This document shows positions 45,983-54,590 of a stretch of 64,000 bases of DNA, in pieces (position 1 is the stretch's first letter; every line of letters begins with the position of its first letter). The notes below the pieces were generated by a model. The model was not told the origin of the DNA. It made no database searches and saw nothing but the letters and a program-made list of their open reading frames with translations. The translations under genes and the position numbers were made by a program. The stretch is from Bacillus halotolerans (GTDB lineage: Bacteria > Bacillota > Bacilli > Bacillales > Bacillaceae): NCBI RefSeq assembly GCF_001517105.1, contig NZ_LPVF01000012.1, forward strand, positions 310,001 through 374,000. Reading direction: 5' to 3'.

Positions 45983-46013
45983 GAAAAGACAGGCGTTTGC
46001 CTGTCTTTTCTTA
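45980..46013. terminator. Bidirectional terminator between phoE and yhfQ
   Basis: AAGAAAAGACAGG and CCTGTCTTTTCTT arms with a 6-nt loop; U-tracts on both strands. Confidence 0.9.
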
Positions 46014-46982
46014 TTTATTTTCTGCTGTCATATCATTTTGAAGCTCATCTAAAATCGCATTCGCTCCGTCCACACTGCGGCGCAGAGACCATACCTGACG
46101 GTCAACATGGTACACATGTCCGTTTTTCACTGCCTTCAGCTTCTTCCACAGAACATTTTTTTCGATCGGGCGTTTGCCGTCCGCGTCAATGTCGTCTGTT
46201 TTTCCTGTCATCAGTATGATTACATCCGGGTCTGTTTTCAGCAGCTGCTCAAGTGTCATTTTCATGTTCACAGAGTCGCCGCCATTACCGGTTTTTTTGT
46301 TATCGGACGTGCTGATCGCATATTGATAGCCGACTTGTGTTAAAAGTCTCGATGTGAAGAAATTTTCACCTCTGGCCATAATCGTATCATTTGTATTTCC
46401 AATCAGAAGCACAGATTGGCTGTTCGCACTGATCTTTCTCTTTGTTTCATTCACTTTTTCTTCATGCGCTGTCAGCTTTTTCTCCATTTCCTTCTCTTTG
46501 CCGACTGCTTTGGCAATGGTAAGAGAAGCGTCTATTGTATCCTGATAATCAGCATTTAAATTATGAAGCGCGACCGTCGGCGCGATTTTTTTCAGCTGAT
46601 CATATATCTTCTTATGACGGGTCGTGTCTGCAATAATCAAATCCGGTTTTAGCGAAGCGATTTTTTCCATGCTTGGCTGTGACCGTGTGCCGACAGAGGT
46701 GTAGCCGTCAATTTTTTTCAGTACATCCTTGTTGATCAGCTGCTTTGCTTTATTGTCATCCGCCACTCCAGCAGGCGTAATGCCGAGATCAAGCAAAGTG
46801 TCGATAAAGCCAAGCTCAAGCACAACGACCCGCTTCGGATGCTCAGGCACGTTCGTTTTCCCTAAATCATGTGTTACCGCTGCTTTATTTTCTTCACTGT
46901 TTTGATGGCCGGCTGAAGAAGAACAAGCCGCAGTCAAAACAGAAAGAAGTAAAACTGTAAGAATAATCAGTGTTTTTTTCAT
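46011..46982 (-). CDS. yhfQ: YhfQ, iron-siderophore ABC transporter binding lipoprotein
   Basis: A 323-residue lipoprotein of the FecB/FhuD-type (cluster A-II) binding proteins. The signal peptide ends in the lipobox LTAAC (C20). VVVLELGFIDTLLDLGITPAG (about 50-70) and EKIASLKPDLIIADT (near 106) are class hallmarks. No permease or ATPase gene is adjacent, so it must share a transport channel encoded elsewhere. A perfect 7-1-7 Fur box lies upstream, indicating induction by iron limitation. The siderophore is not defined by the sequence. Confidence 0.92.
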   Translation of the reverse strand: MKKTLIILTVLLLSVLTAACSSSAGHQNSEENKAAVTHDLGKTNVPEHPKRVVVLELGFIDTLLDLGITPAGVADDNKAKQLINKDVLKKIDGYTSVGTRSQPSMEKIASLKPDLIIADTTRHKKIYDQLKKIAPTVALHNLNADYQDTIDASLTIAKAVGKEKEMEKKLTAHEEKVNETKRKISANSQSVLLIGNTNDTIMARGENFFTSRLLTQVGYQYAISTSDNKKTGNGGDSVNMKMTLEQLLKTDPDVIILMTGKTDDIDADGKRPIEKNVLWKKLKAVKNGHVYHVDRQVWSLRRSVDGANAILDELQNDMTAENK

Positions 46983-47048
46983 AATATTCCAGTCTCTCCT
47001 GTATGTAGTTTCTCAATTAAGATGTCCAAAAGATAGTATAACACGGAA

Positions 47049-47063
47049 TGATAATCATTATCA
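47049..47063. promoter_or_regulatory. Fur box upstream of yhfQ
   Basis: TGATAATCATTATCA matches the 7-1-7 Fur consensus at every position. On the minus strand TATACT (47034-47029) is the likely -10, so Fur would cover the -35 area. Confidence 0.92.
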
Positions 47064-47157
47064 CTATTATTATTGAAAATCAGTATAGAAAGTTTCACAT
47101 CGAAGGAACGTTTAAAATACGGAAGCATTGGATGCACTTGCATTTTCTAGAATCAAA

Positions 47158-47202
47158 CAAAAAAGCTTGCAGAAAAAGCATCGTGTTTTCTGCAAGCTGA
47201 AA
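47158..47202 (-). terminator. Terminator after yhfP
   Basis: Minus-strand AGCTTGCAGAAAA and TTTTCTGCAAGCT arms followed by TTTTTTG, just past the yhfP stop. Confidence 0.85.
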
Positions 47203-47210
47203 CTTCAATT

Positions 47211-48203
47211 TTACAGTTTTACAAGGACTCTTCCTTGAATGTAATTTTGCAAAATATCTTTTAGCGCATCAGGTGCTTCTGTTAACGAGACTTCCTTGTC
47301 TATGATTGTCAGAAGCTGTTCAGGCTTAAGATCGGATGCCATGCGCTCCCAAACCGCCGCTCTAAGATCCATTGGACAATAGACTGAGTCTATGCCCAGC
47401 AGGCTGACTCCGCGAAGAATAAACGGATACACCGTTGCAGGAACCTCTCCCCCGCCCGTTAAACCGCTCACCGCGACAGATCCGCCGTATTGGATTTTGC
47501 TTAAAAGCGAGGCAAGCTGCTTCCCGCCGACAGGATCAACGGCTCCTTGCCATTGCTGCTTGGACAACGCCTTACGTTTACCGTCATAGACATCTTCCCT
47601 GCTGATTACTTCATTAGCACCAAGCTGCTTCAAATAGTCAGTCGCCTCCCGGTTTCCTGTGCTTGCGACCACGTTATAGCCGCGTTTGCTGAGCATCGTT
47701 ATTGCAATTCCGCCGACACCGCCGGTTGCTCCGGTGACAAGCACGCTCCCTTTCTCAGGAGAGAGTCCGTTCTGTTCAAGACGATGCACAGATAACGCCG
47801 CTGTAAACCCCGCCGTTCCGTACGCCATCGCTTCCTGCAGCGAAAGGTTCTTTGGCAAAGGCACCAGCCAGTCGCCAGGCACTGAAACATATTCGCTTAA
47901 TCCGCCATGACGTGAGACACCAAGCTCATAGCTTGTCGCAATGACTTCATCCCCTTCGGCAAAACGCGGATCATTTGAAGAAACAACCGTACCTGCAGCA
48001 TCAATGCCTAAAATAAGCGGATATTCTCTGACAATATTGCCGCCCGCTTTTCCGGCCAAGCCGTCTTTGTAGTTGATGCCTGAATATGCTGTTTTAATCA
48101 GCACGCCGTCTTTCGGCAAATCCTCTGTTGATATGGTTTTGATATTGACTGAAACATCATCTGCATTTTTTTCTGCCAGCAATGCTTGAAATAACGTTGA
48201 CAT
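47211..48203 (-). CDS. yhfP: YhfP, quinone oxidoreductase / acryloyl-CoA reductase-like MDR enzyme
   Basis: A 330-residue zinc-independent medium-chain reductase of the YhdH/AcuI group. Features are YSGINYKDGLAGKAG near residue 40, the NADPH site LVTGATGGVGGIAI near 150, and a GGGEVPATVYPFILRGVSLLGID loop near 270. No zinc cysteines are present. The ATG used has AAGGAGTG 8 nt upstream; a start three codons earlier lacks one. Members reduce quinones or acryloyl-CoA with NADPH; which applies here is open. Confidence 0.9.
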   Translation of the reverse strand: MSTLFQALLAEKNADDVSVNIKTISTEDLPKDGVLIKTAYSGINYKDGLAGKAGGNIVREYPLILGIDAAGTVVSSNDPRFAEGDEVIATSYELGVSRHGGLSEYVSVPGDWLVPLPKNLSLQEAMAYGTAGFTAALSVHRLEQNGLSPEKGSVLVTGATGGVGGIAITMLSKRGYNVVASTGNREATDYLKQLGANEVISREDVYDGKRKALSKQQWQGAVDPVGGKQLASLLSKIQYGGSVAVSGLTGGGEVPATVYPFILRGVSLLGIDSVYCPMDLRAAVWERMASDLKPEQLLTIIDKEVSLTEAPDALKDILQNYIQGRVLVKL

Positions 48204-48268
48204 TCGGCACACTCCTTTTCATCTTTATCGTAACCGAACATCGGCCAAAAAACCAAATCATGAGGCCT

Positions 48269-48724
48269 CTATCTGCACTTCTCCGGCACATTAAGGCTAT
48301 AATGCACAAATGCGGTTTCCTCTTCATAGCCGTTTTGCTCATATAAACTTCTTGCCGTCCGGTTGTGATGTTCCGTCTGCAGCTTTAAATATTTCGCTCC
48401 GTTTTCCGCGGCATAATCCTTTGCAGCGGAAAGCAGCCGCCGGCCAACTCCCTTTTTTCGTACAGAAGAAGCGACGAATAAATCATTTAATATGTAGATT
48501 CTTTTCATAGCCACGGAAGAAAAGGCTGGATAAAGCTGTGTAAAACCAATGAATTCCCCATTTTCTTCTGCGATAAAAATAACAGACTCTTCATTTTCCA
48601 GGCGTGCTTTCAAAAAAGCCTCCGCTCCTTCCAGATCCGACGCCTGCTTATAAAATTCCCGATACTGATGAAACAGCGGTGCTATAGCTGCCGCATCTGC
48701 TGGTAAAGCTTGACGAATGTTCAT
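48269..48724 (-). CDS. yhfO: YhfO, GNAT-family N-acetyltransferase
   Basis: A 151-residue GNAT acetyltransferase. Motif A with the acetyl-CoA pyrophosphate loop is LFVASSVRKKGVGRRLLSAA (about residues 87-106), preceded by the strand GFTQLYPAFSS and followed by LQTEHHNRTARSLYEQNGY (motif B). The substrate amine is unknown. The ATG is preceded by GAGAGAAGGAAA. It is divergent from aprE, and its promoter must lie in the shared 440-bp region. Confidence 0.88.
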   Translation of the reverse strand: MNIRQALPADAAAIAPLFHQYREFYKQASDLEGAEAFLKARLENEESVIFIAEENGEFIGFTQLYPAFSSVAMKRIYILNDLFVASSVRKKGVGRRLLSAAKDYAAENGAKYLKLQTEHHNRTARSLYEQNGYEEETAFVHYSLNVPEKCR

Positions 48725-49077
48725 CTCGTTTCCTTCTCTCTATATGCTGTTAAGAATTATATTTTATATTTAATAGAATTTTCTGTAAACCATATTGATC
48801 AGAATACTTTTTTCAGCATGCTTGGAAAAAATATCACGATAATATCCATTGATCTCATAGAAAAACATGCAGGTCAATGGAACTGATTTATTCGACAGGT
48901 TTTTTTCTGGTCGCGGGAGGATTTAACCTGAAAAAACATGAAATTTCAACATAATGATTATTTACTCATGTCTATTTTCGTTCTTTTCTGTATGAATGCA
49001 GTTATTTCGAGTCTCTATAGAAATAACGAGAGATGATATACCTAAATAGAAATAAAACAATCTCAAAAAAATGGGTC
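48725..49077. other. aprE upstream control region
   Basis: About 350 AT-rich bases between yhfO and the aprE core promoter. In B. subtilis this region binds DegU, ScoC, SinR and AbrB. One site fitting the ScoC consensus RATAnTATY is visible at 48838-48846. No gene is supported here. Confidence 0.6.
48838..48846. promoter_or_regulatory. ScoC (Hpr) consensus site, distal
   Basis: GATAATATC matches RATAnTATY exactly and lies about 270 bp before the aprE start point, close to a ScoC-protected region reported for B. subtilis. Confidence 0.55.
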
Positions 49078-49106
49078 TACTAAAATAGTATCCAATCTAT
49101 TACAAT
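49078..49106 (+). promoter_or_regulatory. aprE sigma-A promoter with internal ScoC site
   Basis: TACTAA (-35), a 17-bp spacer and TACAAT (-10), as in the known aprE promoter. The ScoC consensus AATAGTATC (49084-49092) lies in the spacer. The weak -35 fits a promoter that needs DegU-P and relief from repressors. Confidence 0.85.
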
Positions 49107-49119
49107 AAATTCACAGAAT

Positions 49120-49135
49120 AGTCTATTAATAGGCT
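49120..49135 (+). other. 5' leader hairpin of aprE mRNA
   Basis: AGTCTATTAATAGGCT folds into a near-perfect hairpin within a few bases of the expected transcript start. The aprE leader is known for a 5' stem-loop that gives the mRNA extreme stability. Confidence 0.6.
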
Positions 49136-49165
49136 GCTCTGAAATTGTAAAGGAGAGGGTAAAGA

Positions 49166-50311
49166 GTGAGAAGCAAAAAATTGTGGATCAGCTTGTTGTT
49201 TGCGTTCACGTTAATCTTCACGATGGCATTCAGCAACATGTCTGCACAGGCTGCCGGAAAAAACAGTGAAGAAAAGAAGTACATTGTCGGATTTAAACAG
49301 ACAATGGGAGCTATGAGCACCGCCAAGAAAAAAGATGTTATTTCTGAAAAAGGCGGTAAAGTTCAAAAGCAATTTAAGTATGTAAATGCAGCCGCAGCAA
49401 CATTGGATGACAAAGCTGTAAAAGAACTGAAAAAAGATCCGAGTGTTGCTTATGTGGAAGAAGACCATGTTGCACATGAATATGCGCAATCTGTTCCTTA
49501 CGGCATTTCTCAAATTAAAGCGCCGGCTCTTCACTCTCAAGGCTACACAGGCTCTAATGTAAAAGTAGCTGTCATCGACAGCGGAATTGACTCTTCTCAT
49601 CCTGACTTAAACGTTCGAGGCGGAGCAAGCTTCGTACCTTCTGAAACAAACCCATACCAAGACGGCAGTTCTCACGGCACGCATGTAGCCGGTACTGTTG
49701 CCGCTCTTAATAACACAATTGGTGTTCTGGGCGTAGCCCCTAGCGCATCATTATATGCAGTCAAAGTGCTTGATTCTACAGGAAGCGGCCAATACAGCTG
49801 GATTATTAACGGTATTGAATGGGCGATTTCTAACAACATGGATGTCATCAACATGAGTCTTGGCGGACCTACTGGTTCTACAGCGTTAAAAACAGTAGTC
49901 GATAAAGCGGTTGCAAGCGGTATCGTCGTTGTTGCCGCAGCCGGAAACGAAGGAAGTTCAGGCAGCACAAGCACAGTCGGCTACCCTGCAAAATATCCTT
50001 CTACTATTGCAGTAGGCGCAGTAAACAGCAGCAACCAAAGAGCTTCTTTCTCAAGCGCAGGTTCTGAGCTTGACGTTATGGCTCCAGGCGTGTCGATCCA
50101 AAGCACACTTCCTGGCGGCACATACGGCTCTTATAACGGAACCTCAATGGCGACGCCTCACGTTGCCGGAGCAGCAGCTTTAATCCTTTCTAAACATCCG
50201 ACTTGGTCAAATGCACAAGTCCGTGATCGTTTAGAAAGCACTGCGACAAACCTTGGCAGCTCTTTCTACTATGGAAAAGGGTTAATCAACGTACAAGCAG
50301 CTGCACAATAA
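49166..50311 (+). CDS. aprE: AprE, subtilisin (extracellular alkaline serine protease)
   Basis: Preprosubtilisin of 381 residues. A signal peptide (about 1-29, cleavage after SAQA) and an I9 propeptide chaperone (to residue 106, ending AHEY) precede the mature enzyme [10 protein letters not shown]. The catalytic triad is D138 (VIDSGID), H170 (HGTHVAGT) and S327 ([11 protein letters not shown]), i.e. Asp32, His64 and Ser221 of mature subtilisin. The GTG start has AAAGGAGAGGG upstream. The mature sequence differs from strain 168 subtilisin E as recalled at several sites ([25 protein letters not shown]), pointing to a sister species. It is the main secreted degradative protease. Confidence 0.98.
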   Translation: MRSKKLWISLLFAFTLIFTMAFSNMSAQAAGKNSEEKKYIVGFKQTMGAMSTAKKKDVISEKGGKVQKQFKYVNAAAATLDDKAVKELKKDPSVAYVEEDHVAHEYAQSVPYGISQIKAPALHSQGYTGSNVKVAVIDSGIDSSHPDLNVRGGASFVPSETNPYQDGSSHGTHVAGTVAALNNTIGVLGVAPSASLYAVKVLDSTGSGQYSWIINGIEWAISNNMDVINMSLGGPTGSTALKTVVDKAVASGIVVVAAAGNEGSSGSTSTVGYPAKYPSTIAVGAVNSSNQRASFSSAGSELDVMAPGVSIQSTLPGGTYGSYNGTSMATPHVAGAAALILSKHPTWSNAQVRDRLESTATNLGSSFYYGKGLINVQAAAQ

Positions 50312-50319
50312 GATTAAAG

Positions 50320-50354
50320 AGAAGCAGGTCACTCCATACCTGCTTCTTTTTTTA
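50320..50354. terminator. Bidirectional terminator between aprE and yhfN
   Basis: AGAAGCAGGT and ACCTGCTTCT arms with an 8-nt loop and a long T-tract. Confidence 0.9.
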
Positions 50355-51644
50355 TTGGTCGTCCTCCTGTTCTGAGGCCGGGTGTTCTGAGGTATTCTCT
50401 TCGGTTTCCGCATGTTGAATCCGTTCCATGATCGAAGGATGGCTCCCTCTGAAAAGTTTCACGAGAAAAGGCGGATCAACCTGGTTCAGCCCCGTAACAG
50501 CCAAATCTTGAAACGTTCTGACTGCGGCTTCGCTGTCCCCTGTCAGCTCAATTCCATATTGGTCAGCCTTATTTTCCTGATAACGGGAAACGGCATTAGA
50601 AAAAGGCGTAACAGCAAAGCTCAAAACAGACACGATAAGCAATAACAGCGGCAATGCCGCAAGATCACGCCGGCCCTCTACATGAAACAGATTGCGTGCA
50701 AAGTGTACCCCCCTCTTGTAAAGCTTATCAACCACATAAAATCCCGCTAGCGACACAATTAAATAGCCAGCCAATCCGATATACACGTGCTTCATGACAT
50801 AATGGCCCATTTCGTGCCCCATAATAAAGAGAATTTCCGAATCATCGAGTTTATTCAGTGTCGTATCCCATAGAACAATCCGCTTATCAGCCCCAATTCC
50901 TGTCACATAGGCATTAAGCGCGTTTGTTTTCTCTGACATATTCACTTCATACACATGATCAGCCGGAATATCGGCTTCTTCGGCCAGAGCTAAAATTTTG
51001 CTTTCCAGCTCTTTGTTTTTCAGCGGATAAAAGTCATTGTATAAAGGATCAATAATCACCGGCTGAATAAAAAACAGAAACAGCGAAAACGGCACTGTTA
51101 ACAGCCAGGCGTAAAACCACCATTTTTTTTCATGCTTTTTGATCAGCCAATAAAACACCAGCACGCAAAGTGTAAAGATCGGAAAACTGATCCAAAAATC
51201 AATGACTTGATCTTTAGCCCAGCTGGAGGCTGTCTGCGTCGAAATATTGTAATCAAGCGATACCTGATAGCCTATCCAATCCAAAGGCAGTGTCACCAGA
51301 GCAGTGATCAGCGAAAGCACAAACACAAAACCGATGATCTGCAAAAAACGAAAACGCACAGCCGCTTCCATCCATTGCTTGATTTTCTTTGAAACACCGC
51401 TGATCAGCAATACAAAAAACAGAAACCAATCAAGAGGAATACTGATAAAAAATAAAAAGTTCTTCACGTCAGAATACTGTTCGGCGACAGCCAATTGAGA
51501 CGGCTTCATGAAAGAAGCCGGGTCAGCCTGTGTTCCTTTCACGGCCTCCGGCACAGCGGAATCGCCGGACATAAAGAAATACCAATAGAAAAAAAGCCCA
51601 TACAGCACATATGCAAGCCCTGCACCCGCAATCCACTTGCGCAT
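50352..51644 (-). CDS. yhfN: YhfN, Ste24-type M48 metalloprotease
   Basis: A 430-residue membrane metalloprotease of the CAAX prenyl protease 1 / Ste24 type. About seven hydrophobic segments flank the zinc motif HEMGH (H277, E278, H281); the third ligand is the glutamate in YQENKADQYG near residue 366. The ATG at 51644 has a GGAG site; a frame extending 16 codons upstream is not supported. The C-terminal tail is acidic. In bacteria the substrate is not a prenylated CAAX protein and remains unknown; membrane-protein quality control is a reasonable guess. Confidence 0.9.
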   Translation of the reverse strand: MRKWIAGAGLAYVLYGLFFYWYFFMSGDSAVPEAVKGTQADPASFMKPSQLAVAEQYSDVKNFLFFISIPLDWFLFFVLLISGVSKKIKQWMEAAVRFRFLQIIGFVFVLSLITALVTLPLDWIGYQVSLDYNISTQTASSWAKDQVIDFWISFPIFTLCVLVFYWLIKKHEKKWWFYAWLLTVPFSLFLFFIQPVIIDPLYNDFYPLKNKELESKILALAEEADIPADHVYEVNMSEKTNALNAYVTGIGADKRIVLWDTTLNKLDDSEILFIMGHEMGHYVMKHVYIGLAGYLIVSLAGFYVVDKLYKRGVHFARNLFHVEGRRDLAALPLLLLIVSVLSFAVTPFSNAVSRYQENKADQYGIELTGDSEAAVRTFQDLAVTGLNQVDPPFLVKLFRGSHPSIMERIQHAETEENTSEHPASEQEDDQ

Positions 51645-51787
51645 ATTCGCCTCACTCCTCACATCTAGACCCATTACTTCTATTGTAATCATAAATTCAA
51701 TTTCTTAGAACCAAGCTGTGAGTTCGGACTTTTTCGCATGGAATCGCCCTTTGCTGGAGAAACTAGCAAATGTTTGGAGTGATGCAG

Positions 51788-52183
51788 ATGAAAAAAATAG
51801 TAGCAGCCATCGTGGTTATCGGTCTTGTGTTTATTGCATTTTTCTACCTTTACAGCCGGTCAGGCGATGTATATCAATCGGTTGATGCGGAATTGATCAC
51901 CCTGTCTTCAGACGGGCGGGAAAAGATTGAAATCGAAAAAAGACAGTACGTCAAAGATATGCTGGACATTATGAATCAGGGAAAACAGCTGAAAATGGAA
52001 AAAACATCAGCTCCTGATTACGAAGGCACGATTAAATTTCATAAAGACAGATTTGACTCATTCAGATTATGGATTGACGACAGCCAGCAGGCCATTTTTT
52101 TGAAAGACGGCACGTATTACAAATTAACGCGAAACGATACCAAAGCGCTGCAAACGATCATTAAAAAAGAAGCAAAGGATTAA
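51788..52183 (+). CDS. yhfM: YhfM, membrane-anchored protein of unknown function
   Basis: A 131-residue protein with an N-terminal hydrophobic anchor (KKIVAAIVVIGLVFIAFFYLY, roughly residues 2-22) and an extracytoplasmic alpha/beta-looking domain rich in Lys, Asp and Glu. No lipobox is seen, so it is probably an uncleaved or signal-peptide protein. TTGGAG lies 8 nt before the ATG at 51788; a start six codons earlier also has a usable site (GGAGAAAC). No known domain is recognised. Confidence 0.78.
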   Translation: MKKIVAAIVVIGLVFIAFFYLYSRSGDVYQSVDAELITLSSDGREKIEIEKRQYVKDMLDIMNQGKQLKMEKTSAPDYEGTIKFHKDRFDSFRLWIDDSQQAIFLKDGTYYKLTRNDTKALQTIIKKEAKD

Positions 52184-52188
52184 CAATG

Positions 52189-52220
52189 AAAAAAGCGAAG
52201 CTCACTGGCTTCGCTTTTTT
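52189..52220. terminator. Bidirectional terminator between yhfM and lcfB
   Basis: AAAAAAGCGAAG and CTTCGCTTTTTT arms with an 8-nt loop, between convergent genes. Confidence 0.9.
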
Positions 52221-52223
52221 ACA

Positions 52224-53765
52224 TTAATGAGGCAGCATATCTTTCAGCGCCCGTCTGAGCATTTTGCCTGTCGCATTTTTCGGAATCTCATCAAGAAAGA
52301 TGATCGCGGCAGGCCGTTTGTATTTTGCCAGATGTTTTTCGCAATGCGCCATCATTCCTTCTTCTGTGACACCAGACCGTTTCGGTACGACATATCCCTT
52401 TACCGCTTCGCCGCTTTCAGCATCAGGCACGCCGATGACAACAGCCTCCTTTACGTCCGGGTGGCTGTACAGCACCTCTTCCACTTCACGCGGATACACA
52501 TTGTAGCCGCCTACAATAATCATGTCTTTTTTCCGGTCAACAATGTAAAAATAACCGTCCTCATCCCGCCTTGCCAGGTCCCCCGTATAAAGCCACCCGT
52601 CCTTTAAAGCGTGCTTCGTTTCCATCGGCATATTATAATAGCCCTTCATCACATTGGGCCCTTTTACGATCAATTCGCCCACCTGGTGATCAGGGACCTC
52701 ACGTCCGAGCGGATCAACGACCTTGTTTTCGACATGCAAAATACTTGTCCCGATGGAACCTGGTTTTCTCCCTCTGTCAAACGGGTTAAAGCATGTGACA
52801 GGCGATGCTTCCGAAAGCCCGTAGCCCTCCAAAATGGTAACGCCGAATTTCTCTTCAAATGCCGTAAGCAGCGCGACCGGCATGGCCGCACCACCCGAGA
52901 TGCACAGGCGAATAGAAGAAAAATCATCTGCCTTGCCTTCTTCATGCTGGAATAAATAGTTATACATCGTAGGCACACCTGCAAAAATGGTTGCCTGCCG
53001 CTGCTTTACAAGCTTAAAAACAGAGGCGGGACTGAACTGCGGTTCAATCAGCACACATGCGCCGCTCATCAGCGGAGCATTCATGCAGACAGTTAAGCAA
53101 AAAACATGAAACATCGGAAGAGCGCAAACCACATTGTCTTTCTCATCCATTCCCAAATACCCGGCGACATCGTTTGCATTGCTGAACAAATTCTGGTGGG
53201 TCAGCATCGCGCCTTTCGGTTTTCCCGTTGTTCCTGACGTATATAAAATGACCGCAGTATCATCAGGCACAAGCTCTGGATGGCGTGCAGCACCGGGTGT
53301 CGGATGCAACATTTTTGTAAACGTTGTCATTTTCATTCTGACCTCGGGATCTGAAGCTTCCGGCTCAGTTTCTCCCGTCCGGCATAACATGACGAGTTCG
53401 ACCTTTGGCAAAGATTCGTGCATGCTTTCATAAATCGGCAAAAGCTGATCTACTCCTACGATTGCTTTGACATCGCCGTTTGTCAGCATATAGCCGATTT
53501 CTGTCGGCGTGTACGTCGGATTGATCGGCACCACCACAATACCGGCCTTTAATGCGCCGAAAAATGCGATGACAAAATCAGGCGAATTGCCAAGCAGCAA
53601 AGCAAGGTGATCCCCTTTTTCCATACCCGCTTCCTGAAGGCCGTCCGCAAAACGCTGAATATAGTCATTCAGATCCTTGTAAGTAATCACTTGATCCCTA
53701 AACCTGCATGCGATGCTGTCCGGCTTCTCAGATGCTGTCTCTTCTAATTTTGAAACCAGATTCAT
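52224..53765 (-). CDS. lcfB: LcfB (YhfL), long-chain acyl-CoA synthetase
   Basis: A 513-residue AMP-forming fatty acyl-CoA ligase that activates fatty acids for beta-oxidation. Motifs are the P-loop [18 protein letters not shown] near residue 156, [10 protein letters not shown] near 304, [27 protein letters not shown] with the adenine-binding and hinge residues near 378, and [10 protein letters not shown] with the catalytic lysine. The ATG at 53765 gives the usual length; the longer frame crosses the FadR operator and is discarded. A perfect FadR box sits in the leader, so acyl-CoA should relieve repression. Confidence 0.94.
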   Translation of the reverse strand: MNLVSKLEETASEKPDSIACRFRDQVITYKDLNDYIQRFADGLQEAGMEKGDHLALLLGNSPDFVIAFFGALKAGIVVVPINPTYTPTEIGYMLTNGDVKAIVGVDQLLPIYESMHESLPKVELVMLCRTGETEPEASDPEVRMKMTTFTKMLHPTPGAARHPELVPDDTAVILYTSGTTGKPKGAMLTHQNLFSNANDVAGYLGMDEKDNVVCALPMFHVFCLTVCMNAPLMSGACVLIEPQFSPASVFKLVKQRQATIFAGVPTMYNYLFQHEEGKADDFSSIRLCISGGAAMPVALLTAFEEKFGVTILEGYGLSEASPVTCFNPFDRGRKPGSIGTSILHVENKVVDPLGREVPDHQVGELIVKGPNVMKGYYNMPMETKHALKDGWLYTGDLARRDEDGYFYIVDRKKDMIIVGGYNVYPREVEEVLYSHPDVKEAVVIGVPDAESGEAVKGYVVPKRSGVTEEGMMAHCEKHLAKYKRPAAIIFLDEIPKNATGKMLRRALKDMLPH

Positions 53766-53782
53766 TCTCCCACCCCTTAAAG

Positions 53783-53800
53783 TGAATGAGTAGTCATTCA
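53783..53800. promoter_or_regulatory. FadR operator of lcfB
   Basis: TGAATGAGTAGTCATTCA is a perfect dyad that fits the B. subtilis FadR consensus TGAATGAMTAnTCATTCA on the minus strand. It lies roughly 20-35 nt downstream of the expected start point. Confidence 0.92.
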
Positions 53801-53825
53801 TTATTGAAGATAAGCTTTCCTTTTC

Positions 53826-53854
53826 ATTATAGAGAAACACAAAAAAACACTCAA
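53826..53854 (-). promoter_or_regulatory. Sigma-A promoter of lcfB
   Basis: Minus-strand TTGAGT (53854-53849), 17-bp spacer and TATAAT (53831-53826). The -35 lies within one arm of the yhfK terminator. Confidence 0.7.
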
Positions 53855-53874
53855 GAGCAAAAAGCCCCGAGTGT
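53841..53874 (-). terminator. Terminator after yhfK
   Basis: Minus-strand ACACTC and GAGTGT outer arms with an inner GGGC/GCTC stem and a TTTTTTTG tail, starting about 9 bp past the yhfK stop. Confidence 0.75.
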
Positions 53875-53882
53875 CAGTACTG

Positions 53883-54527
53883 TTATAGATTCTTCAAAGC
53901 TTCGGCAATCGGTGTATCTCCTTCAGTGAGATCAAAAGCCCGATTTTCCGTGTTGGTTTCATCTAAAGAGGCAATGACTGCTGCCGCAACGTCATCACGT
54001 GATATATCACCCCGCTCTAGATCTGCGGCTGCGGAAACCGTTCCAGTTCCCGGTTCATTGCGAAGGCCTCCCGGACGTATAATCGTATAGGCTAAGCCGC
54101 TGGATTCCAGAATTTTATCAGCATAATGCTTGGCCACGTAATAAGGTTTAAGTGCCTTATTCCAATTTTCCCGGCGGTGGGCCTGCAGTGCGCTGACCAT
54201 AATAAAACGTTTGATTCCTGCGATTTCCGCAGCCTCTATTGCTTTTGCCGCTCCGTCAAGATCCACCAGCAGCGTTTTATCATAGCCTGTGCTGCCCCCG
54301 GAGCCCGCTGTAAAAATAATCGCGTCACAGCCTTTTGCCGCGGCTGCGATTTCTTCCGGGCTTCCTTCTAGATTTGCTAGCACAGCTTCCGCGCCGGCCG
54401 CTTCCAAAGATGCTTTCTGTTCTTCTTTTCTGACCATCGCCCTGACGGAATGATCAGCATTCTCTTTGAATAAAGAAACAAGTCTTTGTCCGATTTGTCC
54501 GTTCGCTCCGATTAAAAACACTTTCAT
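53883..54527 (-). CDS. yhfK: YhfK, NAD(P)-binding atypical SDR protein
   Basis: A 214-residue atypical short-chain dehydrogenase of the NmrA/NAD(P)H-binding type. The nucleotide motif FLIGANGQIGQRL (residues 4-16) and FTAGSGGSTGYDKTLLVDLDGA near 71 are clear; YVAKHYADKIL carries the YxxxK pair. It is often annotated as a sugar epimerase-like protein. AGGAGGG precedes the ATG at 54527. It is the third gene of yhfI-lplJ-yhfK, 63 bp after lplJ, and ends in a terminator. Confidence 0.88.
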   Translation of the reverse strand: MKVFLIGANGQIGQRLVSLFKENADHSVRAMVRKEEQKASLEAAGAEAVLANLEGSPEEIAAAAKGCDAIIFTAGSGGSTGYDKTLLVDLDGAAKAIEAAEIAGIKRFIMVSALQAHRRENWNKALKPYYVAKHYADKILESSGLAYTIIRPGGLRNEPGTGTVSAAADLERGDISRDDVAAAVIASLDETNTENRAFDLTEGDTPIAEALKNL

Positions 54528-54590
54528 GTGAATCCCTCCTGCCTCCATTATTTCAAAACACAAATTTCCTTTCAAACAATGTGTTTCACA

